Positions 22,980 to 35,300 of a stretch of DNA of 64,000 bases are shown one piece after another. The position numbers were made by a program, and so were the translations under genes. This DNA comes from Eunapius fragilis (lineage: Eukaryota; Porifera; Demospongiae; Spongillida; Spongillidae). The notes under the pieces were generated by a model that saw only the letters and a list, made by a program, of their open reading frames with translations, made no database searches and was not told the DNA's origin. Position 1 is the stretch's first letter. Every line of letters begins with the position of its first letter. The stretch lies in the NCBI GenBank assembly GCA_963681505.1, contig OY811974.1:12670144-12734143 (forward strand), given 5' to 3'.

Positions 22980-25900
22980 GTAAGTGTTGTCTCCTCCGAG
23001 TACGTTCGTTGCCCTCACCTAGTGTGTCCCCCTCCCGCGACAGTATTCGGGTTCTTTCCAAACCAGACCTCCTCCTTACCTATCACAAGCATATCTCACA
23101 GAGAAGGGTCCCAGTTGAGCGTGTACTTTGGATACGTGAACGGAACGTATAGTGCTAATCAGATCGCTTCCTTCGCAGTCACTAATAGTAAGTTTGCCCC
23201 CATTGGTGCGTGCACCGCTCTTTTGATATGTGCCTCTCTACAGATCCTACTCGATACATCAAAACCTTTACTTCTAATGTTATAAACAGAATGACCAGAG
23301 TGCCGTTTTCGCTGAATGTTCTTTTGGACAACAAAGCCTTACAGCCTCCACTACTGGTCCCAGTCAGTGCCACAGTCAGTGGTTCTAATGAACTTGTTAT
23401 GCCTTTTACTGTTACAATATTGGATGGAGACGGTGAGTGGGCCACACACGAGATGCTGTCACGTGGTTGATGTACATTTCTTCATTTATGCATGCCACTC
23501 CAGTGGTCTCTATTGGGTTCCGAGACACTGACGACACTGTGATGGAAGGGGCACTACCTCCGGACCAATACCCTAAAATTAGGCTGGCCAGAGATAAAGA
23601 GATTGTCCAACCACTTCAAGTACAGGTGATACCACTGACAGCTAGCCAGTTTTTCTCTCTGAACATATCATTACCAGTTGGAACTAGTCTGCCAAATCCT
23701 GCCCAATGTAAGTGAAGGTTTTCATTTTAAATACTCCTCTCAACTAGTTGTGCTTATGTTCCTTCAGACATCTCCAATGGACCTCAGGACTTTGACAATA
23801 CAGTTCTCAATCTCACCTTCCCTGTTATACCCACCAGTAATAGTGATCTCAGGCCACTTGTTGGCATTGTGGATGACGATATCAATGAGGCAGAACAGCA
23901 GTTTGTTTGTATAGTGAGGGTCTCAGATACCTCCCTGGTTACATCTGGACGTGTCAACATCACCAATGGTGCAATAATCATCAGAATTGTTGATAATGAT
24001 CGTAAGTCATGCCATATATGGGTAGATGGCACATATCCTTTTGTCTCCTGTGGACACTGGCACCTCCCAAGCTTTAGAAATTCAACCCATCCTTCATATT
24101 AAATGGTAAATTAACATCAATTAAATAGACCAAGTAAAGTGGCTGTCCGAAATGTTTTGCTCTTCAAGAATTTATGTGCGCTAGCCTTTCAGACCACAGC
24201 TCGTTAATGCGCTACATACCTTATAAGGATGTGCAACAAATGGACATGTTTAATATGTACTCATAAGGATGATCACATGCCCATATAAGGCCACTGGTAG
24301 CATATAATTCATTACACAATACAGTTGTTTAATAATTGCATGACTGCCCCCCCCCCACACACACACACACATCTGTCTCCACATAAATTTGTCTAAACAA
24401 GTATCTAATACTTCCCTGTGTGTTTCGTAGCGTTGTTTAGCCTTCTACCACATGTGGTTGGTGCACGCTCCAGTGATAGGGTCAATGAGGTTGTACGTGT
24501 GGTTCACTGTTAGATGCTGGTCGCCTTGCATGCCTAGCGTGTTGTGTTGAGATCCGAAATTACTGTAGTTCCTGCATGGTGCAATACGTTGGTGAATTAT
24601 CGGTAGAAGCGTGGCTGCATCACGACGGTCTACGGGGACCATGAAACTTACTTTGTCCACCACAACGTAGCCTCCAAAAACTGTTCACCTACTTAGTGTC
24701 CTACATTATATTTCCTACGCTCTAGTATGCATTCGTTGATTTCTACAATGTGACCGGGACCGCCTATCACAACAGGGTTGGACCATCTCCTTGAAAAGCT
24801 CGCTGTATTTGAAGCAGGTGAGATCAGAAAAAGCAACCACAGCCATCACAAAGAACGCAGAATGTTTAAAAACAAACTGGAGGTGCTTTTGATAGACAGG
24901 TGGCTATCATTTTAATTACAAAACATATGCAACAATCATGTAAAACAAATAATTGAAGTGGGGGGGGGAGGGGGGAGGGAACTGCATAAGAGTGCCCTTG
25001 ACCTGACTGTCGCTGGGGTAAATACCCATCTACTAGTGCATGGGCCATGATATTTTGACCATTACATTGCAATGTACCATCTTGATGCCGTCCTTAACCT
25101 TAATGGCATTGGTGCATGCAGGACCTATTAACTAGCCATGCTGATCTTTACAAGGTCTGGGGTGATGGTAAAAGTCCATAGCATATAATGTAATACCTGT
25201 TCTGGCCACCTCACAACACAACACCTGATGTAGTCTCATTCCATTGAATTTATTTTAAGACCTGCTCTTATAACTAGTTAAAAAAAGGTGCACTTGACAA
25301 CTCTTCAAGATCGATACGGTTATGCACACATATTAGGGGCAGGAAACAATAAATATCTTGGCGATGACTGTACTCTATTCAACCTATATTTTCCCTAATT
25401 ATAGTATTAATCGAATTATACACAATTATACAGCAGTAAGATTAATAACCTATACGTTTCATGCAATTAGTGTTTTACGCTCCACAAAAATACATTTGAT
25501 TTTTTCTGACCTGGAGTTAATTAGCACTGTAGTATACACGATTGTATGCTTAGTTTATTCCGCTGATTATGCATATTATCCAGGAGTGTTTGGTTAGATC
25601 AATTTTTTATTAAGACCACTGTAGGCTTTATTTGAAATTCAGAATAGTAATGAAGTAAACATAACTCCATAAAGATACAACTCGGAGCTAATGGTACTCA
25701 CCACTGTTGCCTATTCCTTCCTCTCTGTAGCCATCAAAATAGGCTTTGGGGAGGCAGAGTACACCTTTACTAAAAGGGATGGCTATGACACAGTAACTCT
25801 GGTCAAGGATGATGGAGTGGTGTCTGAACAGACCTTTGATGTCCGGCTGACAGCAGAGAGCAGTGCAGTGGACAATCAGGCCGTATATGTAATAGACTAT

Positions 25901-26311
25901 GATATAGGAGGCGAATCAGTGCAGACTTTCACCATAAGAGCAGACCAGCAATACCTTCCCATTCCCATCAGCATTTATGATGATGGTGCAGTTACTGGAA
26001 CCAAAAGGGCCATCCTTGTTTCTGCCCGTTCTCCAAGCTCTGTTCCATATGACACACCACTCCACCCCACTACCGCATTAATCATCTTGGATTACCATGG
26101 TGGGTTCATGTGAGGGATCACATGATCTGTTTATAATGGTCATCTCTCCACATGCAGTGGCTATTGTTGGGTTTACTAGTGGTGAGGAAGTTGTAACTGA
26201 AGGAGAAGACTTTGATGTGTGTGCAAGTGTCACTGAACCTGATCCGAGTTTGGCGATGCTGTTAAACTTCTTTCTTCTCGTAGACCTAATTCCTCTCACT
26301 GCAGGTCTGTG

Positions 26312-26357
<46 letters not shown>

Positions 26358-29300
26358 CATGCATGCATGTGTGTGTGTGTGATTCTATAGTGATAATAAA
26401 TTATAACCCCAGAAGGGCTCAATTTGCTCTAATTGTATAGGAACACACCTCCCGTACATTAAATGGGACATAGCTTTTAAAAATAATTGGCGCAAATTGA
26501 GCGGAAAAGCGTGTACCAAATTTGGATTTATTGTTCATATCATTGTGCTGAATGTTATCTGCTATGAGGATTGCTGTACAAAGTATATGCACCTTTAATC
26601 ATTTGTGCCAATGATTCAAGCAGACCAACTCCCATTCAGTGTATGGGAGGCTGGTACCTACTTCATATGTATGGGAGGCTGGTACCTACTTCATATGTAT
26701 GGGAGGCTGGTACCTACTTCATATGTATGGGGGGAGGTTGGTACCTACCTCAATTGTATGGGAGGCTCGTACCTATTGGAGGCTGGTATCTATGGGAGGC
26801 TGGTACCTATGGGAGGCTGGTACCTACCTCAATTGTATGGGAGGCTCGTACCTATTGGAGGCTGGTATCTATGGGAGGCTGGTACCTATGGGAGGCTGGT
26901 ACCTATGGGAGGCTGGTACCTATGGGAGGCTGGTACCTATGGGAAGCTGGTACCTATGGGAGGCTGGTATCTATGGGAGGCTGGTATCTATGGGAGGCTG
27001 GTACCTATGGGAGGCTGGTATCTATGGGAGGCTGGTACCTATGGGAGGCTGGTATCTATGGGAGGTTGGTACCTATGGGAGGCTGGTATCTATGGGAGGC
27101 TATTACCTATGGGAGGCTGGTATCTATGGGAGGCTGGTATCTATGGGAGGCTGGTACCTATGGGAGGCTGGTATCTATGGGAGGTTGGTACCTATGGGAG
27201 GCTGGTATCTATGGGAGGCTAGTACCTATGGGAGGCTGGTACCTATGGGAGGCTGGTACCTATGGGAGGCTGGTACCTATGGGAGGCTGGTACCTATGGG
27301 AGGCTGGTATCTATGGGAGGCTAGTACCTATGGGAGGCTGGTATCTATGGGAGGCTGGTATCTATGGGAGGCAGGTACCTATGAGAGGCTGGTACCTATG
27401 GGAGGCTGGTACCTATGAGAGGCTGGTACCTTTGAGAGGCTGGTACCTATGGAAGGCTGGTACCTATGGGAGGCTGGTACCTATGGGAGGCTGGTATCTA
27501 TGGGAGGCTGGTACCTATGGGAGGCTGGTACCTATGGGAAGCTGGTACCTATGGGAGGCAGGTACCTATGGAAGGCTGGTACCTATGGGAGGCTGGTACC
27601 TATGAGAGGCTGGTACCTTTGAGAGGCTGGTACCTATGGAAGGCTGGTACCTATGGGAGGCTGGTATCTATGGGAGGCTGGTATCTATGGGAGGCTGGTA
27701 CCTATGGGAGGCTGGTACATATGGGAAGCTGGTACCTATGGGAGGCTGGTATCTATGGGAGGCTGGTATCTATGGGAGGCTGGTACCTATGGGAGGCTGG
27801 TACCTATGGGAGGCTGGTACCTATGGGAGGCTGGTACCTATGGGAGGTTGGTATCTATGGGAGGTTGGTACCTATGGGAGGCTGGTACCTATGGGAGGCT
27901 GGTACCTATGGGAGGCTGGTACCTACTTTATTTGTGTGAATGGAGTTGTAAAATGAAAGTGTTCACATAACTTTGCACAGCTTTATCCATGTAGCGGATA
28001 ACATATTAAATAGTTGCAGCAGGACACGTCTATAGATGTACCTATCTCATGTGGATTCCCAACCAGACGGGTCGGTTGGAAAACTTTGTATGCACAGCAG
28101 CAAAAATATCTCAAGCACAATAATTGGTTTCCTTCGAGAAAATGTTGTATATTAAGTGTAGAAAACAGCCTGCCAAAGGGGAAACCTATGAACTGCATAC
28201 ATTTTAGTGGCAAACCTTGACGAACGATAACTCTACTCAGTACTCCCTCTGTTTGGTACAGTAGCGGCTCACAAATAAGACCACCCGGTAATAAGACCAC
28301 TTAACCGCCCGATCATAAGACCATTTCGCCAATCTGACCACCGTCTAATAAGACCAGTAGTGCGTAAATTTTGGTGGGCGTTTTTGTGTACCTTTCTACG
28401 TTATGTATGCTTTGATGTTTAAAGATCAAAGTAAGCTATAACTCTATCGCGATCATCGATGCATAACCGTTTCATTGTCAATAAAAGGCCGCTTCTTTGT
28501 GATGTTGTAGTGCACATAAAAACTCTTTCAAATACTGCGCAAAACGCTAGTTTATAATGCAGTGTAAGCATGATACATGTACGTACAGTAGCCACAGGCG
28601 ACGTGATTCAGCTGTGCTTGCGGCCCTCGAAATGTCGAGTGAAGAAAAGCAGTCTCCACAACAACAAAAATCCAGTTTGACTACGCCAAGAACAAAACGA
28701 CATGCCCTGTACAGTAGCGGCTCACTAATAAGACCACCCCGGGACAATCAGATCTTGTGGTAAAATTCGCTTATACGACCTATTGGCGAGTTTCCCGCCT
28801 TTTGAAATGTGCTTTAATTAAAATACCAGCATAAGTTAATTAGCAGTGAATAAACAAACGAATCGTAGAACAATTATGATTGTGACGCAAGCTTTGGAGG
28901 GTTTCGCATCCTGCAAAACCACTCGTACACAGCTTTATCGAGTTGAGGATGTTTAGCCTTAACAGTTGTTATTTTGGATTTGCGAGGAACAATTGGATCT
29001 TTAACAGCTTGATTGATACGGGATCGTGATGCTTGAATGTTTCGAATTTGTGTTTTTGAAACACCTAAAATTTTAGCAATCTTTCTCTGCGACTTTCCTT
29101 CTTCAATAAGGCGTAGGACAGCACATCGCTCCTCCAATGACAGGGCATGTCGTTTTGTTCTTGGCGTAGTCAAACTGGATTTTTGTTGTTGTGGAGACTG
29201 CTTTTCTTCACTCGACATTTCGAGGGCCGCAAGCACAGCTGAATCACGTCGCCTGTGGCTACTGTACGTACATGTATCATGCTTACACTGCATTATAAAC

Positions 29301-32300
29301 TAGCGTTTTGCGCAGTATTTGAAAGAGTTTTTATGTGCACTACAACATCACAAAGAAGCGGCCTTTTATTGACAATGAAACGGTTATGCATCGATGATCG
29401 CGATAGAGTTATAGCTTACTTTGATCTTTAAACATCAAAGCATACATAACGTAGAAAGGTACACAAAAACGCCCACCAAAATTTACGCACTACTGGTCTT
29501 ATTAGACGGTGGTCAGATTGGCGAAATGGTCTTATGATCGGGCGGTTAAGTGGTCTTATTACCGGGTGGTCTTATTTGTGAGCCGCTACTGTACTGAAAA
29601 GATTCCATCAATTGTTAAAAACACCTACAACCACCAAATGAATATTGTCATTGCATCATAAATTCATTGTTAAAGATGGCTGCTTTTAAAAATGCTGTCA
29701 CACTTGGGTACATTTTTTATACAGCAAAATGTCCTGGATTAGATGTTAATTACGTCATGCTCAGACATACTTTAATCTTTTGTATGGGTGTAGTAATCTG
29801 CTGCCAAACCCCTCCCTTGTAAAATTTGGCAATTAGGTAATTTAGTTGCTGAAGGCATTGCAAGTTAAAGAGTGGGACTGCCTTATTAAACATTTAACAC
29901 TGACCACCTTGGATAAGCATATAGTGTATTTTAAACCTTTCTTGAGTCCTTCTCTCTCCATAGACACATCTGATGTTTCAGTTCCCTCAACTATCATTGG
30001 ACCATTTAACAATGACGTCAGGACTGTCTGCTTCAATGTAACAACATGGTCTGATTCATATTTTGAGGGAAACCAGACATTCCTGTATTCCCTCACCTTG
30101 AGTGGTAATGAACCACGAGTGATGGTCTCACCCAACACCACAGTGGTCACCATTGTGGACAACACCAGTAAGATAAGGGACTGGGGAAGAGGAGAAGGGA
30201 TATGAGTGGGAAGAAGGGGGGAAGGGAAGTGATGAGAGAGGGGAGGGCTATTATTAATCAATTCAATCATGTTATTCTGCTCTTATATTTTACTCCACAG
30301 GTTGGACTAACCTGTTCTCTCCACCCCTCCAGCCTTCATTATTGGTTTTGACCACATCCAGTACACAGTTAATGTGTCCGAGTCTTCCGTAACCTTAAAT
30401 GTGTCCATACTTGGAGACGGGATGATACAGGGAACCAACGTTACAGTAATGTTCTCCACTGTGGATGGAACTACATTTGGTTAGTCGGTGTGGCTACTGA
30501 TGAAGGGGTGGACCCAATGATTGACCAATCTTTATAATACCCTTGCATAAGATCCGTAGTAACAAACATGTGCACGTCATATTGAAACATACTCCATGTA
30601 CACCACCTACACACACCACCTATACACTCCACCTTCACACTCCACCTACACACTCCACCTACACACTCCACCTACACACTCCACCTACACACACCACCTA
30701 CACACTCCACCTACACACTCCACCTACATACTCCACCTACACACTCCACCTACACACTCCACCTACAACACTCCACCTACACACTCCACCTACAACACTC
30801 CACCTACACACTCTACCTACACACTCCACCTACACACTCCACCTACACACTCCACCTACACACTCCACCTACACTCTCCACCTACACACTCCACCTACAC
30901 ACTCCACCTACACACACCACCTACACACTCCACCTACACACTCCACCTACACACTCCACCTACACACTCCACCTACACACTCCACCTACACACTCCACCT
31001 AACACTCCACCTACACACTCCACCTACACACTCCACCTACACACTCCATCTACACACTCCTTTTACACACATGTACTGCTCTGGTCAGGACATGTTATTG
31101 ATAAATGACCCACACCATGTTGCACACACTCTCAAATTCACTAACATTACCTCACTCACCACACCTGCACACATCACACCCCCTCAGCTGGCATAGACTA
31201 TCATTGGACCAATCAGCTACTGACCTTTGATGACACCATTACCAGTGTCCCTGTTACCGTGGGGATCATAAACAATGGTTTCTATGAGGATGACATAACA
31301 TTTGGTGCATTCCTCACTCTGCTGTCAGCTGCTGGCTATGAGCAGTTAGTGACCTTGGATCCACTGTGGGCCGCCACAACCATTGTTAATGATATCAACG
31401 GTAAATATATGTGTGTGCATGTGTGTTCTTTTGTGAGTGAGTGTGCTTGTGTGCACATGTGTACATTAGGGGGTATGTCATGAGAGTGTACTTTTAGTGT
31501 TGGAAGTACACTTAGATGGAGTGTATTTGGTTTGCCTACACTTCTAGTAAGAGGCTTACCCCCCTCCCCCTCCCCTAATACCCACCTCACTACCAGCCCC
31601 CTCCCTCCCCTACTATCAGCTCCCTCCCTCCCCTACTATCAGCCCCCTCCCTCCCCTACTACCAGCGCCCTCCCTCCCCAACTACCAGCCCCTCCCCTAC
31701 TACCCGCCCCCTCCCTCCCCTACTACCAGCCCCTCCCTCCCCTATTACCCGCCCCCTCCCTCCCCTACTACCAGCCCCCTCCCTCCCCTACTACCAGCCC
31801 CCTCCCTCCTCTACTACCAGCCCCCTCCCTCCTCTACTACCAGCCCCCTCCCTCCCCTACTACCAGCCCCCTCCCTCCTCTACTACCAGCCCCCTCCCTC
31901 CCCTACTACCAGCCCCCTCCCTCCCTTACTACCAGCCCCTACTACCAGTCCCCTCCCTCCCCTACTACCAGCCCCCTCCCTCCCTTACTACCAGCCCCTA
32001 CTACCAGCCCCCTCCCTCCCCTACTACCAGCCCCCTCCCTCCCCTACTACAAGCCCCCTCCCTCCCCTACTACCAGCCCCTCTCTCCCCTACTACCAGCC
32101 CCCTCACTCCCCTACTACCAGCCCCTCCCTCTCCGACTACCAGCCCCCTCCCTCCCCTACTACCAGCCCCTCCCTCCCCTACTACCAGCCCCTCCCTCCC
32201 CTACTATCAGCCCCCTCCCTCCCCTACTACCAGCCCCTCCCTCCCCTACTACCAGCCCCTCCCTCCACTACTACCAACCCCCTCCCTCCCTTACCACCAG

Positions 32301-35300
32301 CCCCCTCCCTCCCCTACTACCAGCCCCCTCCCTCCCCTACTACCAGCCCCTTCCCTCCCCTACTACCAGCCCCCTCCCTCCCCTACTACCAGCCCCTCCC
32401 TCCCCTACTACCAGCCCCCTCCCTCCCCTACTACCAGCCCCTTTCCTCCCCTACTACCAGCCCCCTCCCTCCCCTACTACCAGCCACCTCCCTCCCCTAC
32501 TACCAGCCCCCTCCCTCCCCTACTACCAGCCCCCTCCCTCCCCTACTACCAGCCCCTCCCTCCCCTACTACCAGCCCCCTCCCTCCCCTACTACCAGCCC
32601 CTCCCTCCCCTACTACCAGCCCCCTCCCTCCCCTACTACCAGCCCCTCCCTCCCCTACTACCAGCCCCCTCCCTCCTCTACTACCAGCCCCCTCCCTCCC
32701 CTACTACCAGCCCCCTCCCTCCCTTACTACCAGCCCCTACTACCAGTCCCCTCCCTCCCCTACTACCAGCCCCCTCCCTCCCTTACTACCAGCCCCTACT
32801 ACCAGCCCCCTCCCTCCCCTACTACCAGCCCCCTCCCTCCCCTACTACAAGCCCCCTCCCTCCCCTACTACCAGCCCCTCTCTCCCCTACTACCAGCCCC
32901 CTCACTCCCCTACTACCAGCCCCTCCCTCTCCGACTACCAGCCCCCTCCCTCCCCTACTACCAGCCCCCTCCCTCCCCTACTACCAGCCCCTCCCTCCCC
33001 TACTATCAGCCCCCTCCCTCCCCTACTACCAGCCCCTCCCTCCCCTACTACCAGCCCCTCCCTCCACTACTACCAACCCCCTCCCTCCCTTACCACCAGC
33101 CCCCTCCCTCCCCTACTACCAGCCCCCTCCCTCCCCTACTACCAGCCCCTTCCCTCCCCTACTACCAGCCCCCTCCCTCCCCTACTACCAGCCCCTCCCT
33201 CCCCTACTATCAGCTCCCTCCCTCCCCTACTATCAGCCCCCTCCCTCCCCTACTACCAGCGCCCTCCCTCCCCAACTACCAGCCCCTCCCCTACTACCCG
33301 CCCCCTCCCTCCCCTACTACCAGCCCCTTCCCTCCCCTACTACCAGCCCCCTCCCTCCCCTACTACCAGCCCCTCCCTCCCCTACTATCAGCTCCCTCCC
33401 TCCCCTACTATCAGCCCCCTCCCTCCCCTACTACCAGCGCCCTCCCTCCCCTACTACCAGCCCCTTCCCTACTACCCGCCCCCTCCCTCCCCTACTACCA
33501 GCCCCTTCCCTCCCCTACTACCAGCCCCCTCCCTCCCCTACTACCAGCCCCTCCCTCCCCTACTATCAGCTCCCTCCCTCCCCTACTATCAGCCCCCTCC
33601 CTCCCCTACTACCAGCCCCCTCCCTCCCCTACTACCAGCCCCTTCCCTCCCCTACTACCAGCCCCCTCCCTCCCCTACTACCAGCCCCTCCCTCCCCTAC
33701 TATCAGCTCCCTCCCTCCCCTACTATCAGCCCCCTCCCTCCCCTACTACCAGCGCCCTCCCTCCCCAACTACCAGCCCCTCCCCTACTACCCGCCCCCTC
33801 CCTCCCCTACTACCAGCCCCTCCCTCCCCTATTACCCGCCCCCTCCCTCCCCTACTACCAGCCCCCTCCCTCCCCTACTACCAGCCCCCTCCCTCCTCTA
33901 CTACCAGCCCCCTCCCTCCTCTACTACCAGCCCCCTCCCTCCCCTACTACCAGCCCCCTCCCTCCTCTACTACCAGCCCCCTCCCTCCCCTACTACCAGC
34001 CCCCTCCCTCCCTTACTACCAGCCCCTACTACCAGTCCCCTCCCTCCCCTACTACCAGCCCCCTCCCTCCCTTACTACCAGCCCCTACTACCAGCCCCCT
34101 CCCTCCCCTACTACCAGCCCCCTCCCTCCCCTACTACAAGCCCCCTCCCTCCCCTACTACCAGCCCCTCTCTCCCCTACTACCAGCCCCCTCACTCCCCT
34201 ACTACCAGCCCCTCCCTCTCCGACTACCAGCCCCCTCCCTCCCCTACTACCAGCCCCTCCCTCCCCTACTACCAGCCCCTCCCTCCCCTACTACCAGCCC
34301 CTCCCTCCACTACTACCAACCCCCTCCCTCCCTTACCACCAGCCCCCTCCCTCCCCTACTACCAGCCCCCTCCCTCCCCTACTACCAGCCCCTTCCCTCC
34401 CCTACTACCAGCCCCCTCCCTCCCCTACTACCAGCCCCTCCCTCCCCTACTACCAGCCCCCTCCCTCCCCTACTACCAGCCCCTTCCCTCCCCTACTACC
34501 AGCCCCCTCCCTCCCCTACTACCAGCCACCTCCCTCCCCTACTACCAGCCCCCTCCCTCCCCTACTACCAGCCCCCTCCCTCCCCTACTACCAGCCCCTC
34601 CCTCCCCTACTACCAGCCCCCTCCCTCCCCTACTACCAGCCCCTCCCTCCCCTACTACCAGCCCCCTCCCTCCCCTACTACCAGCCCCCTCCCTCCCCTA
34701 CTACAAGCCCCCTCCCTCCCCTACTACCAGCCCCTCTCTCCCCTACTACCAGCCCCCTCACTCCCCTACTACCAGCCCCTCCCTCTCCGACTACCAGCCC
34801 CCTCCCTCCCCTACTACCAGCCCCTCCCTCCCCTACTACCAGCCCCCTCCCTCTCCTACTACCAGCCCCCTCCCTCCCCTACTACCAGCCCCCTCCCTCC
34901 CCTACTACAAGCCCCCTCCCTCCCCTACTACCAGCCCCTCTCTCCCCTACTACCAGCCCCCTCACTCCCCTACTACCAGCCCCTCCCTCTCCGACTACCA
35001 GCCCCCTCCCTCCCCTACTACCAGCCCCTCCCTCCCCTACTACCAGCCCCCTCCCTCTCCTACTACCAGCCCCCTCCCTCCCCTACTACCAGCCCCCTCC
35101 CTCCCCTACTACCAGCCCCCTCCCTCCCCTACTACCAGCCCCCTCCCTCCCCTACTACCAGCCCCCTCCCTCCCCTACTACCAGCCACCTCCCTCCCCTA
35201 CTACCAGCCTCCTCCCTCCCCTACTACCAGCCCCCTCCCACCATCACCCTCCTGATCACTGAAGGGTGATGGTGGGAGGGTAGTCTCGTACCCAGACCCT

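Noticed and set aside
26571..27970. Several long forward frames with 17-residue repeats ([17 protein letters not shown])
   Set aside because: They are artefacts of a 17-bp minisatellite free of stops in three frames. The same applies at 11886-12903.
31532..35269. A 1245-codon Pro/Ser/Tyr-rich open frame
   Set aside because: It is the translation of a 22-23-bp C/T-rich minisatellite inside intron 11 of the copy 2 gene. There is no start context and no function, and the paralogous intron has a short version.
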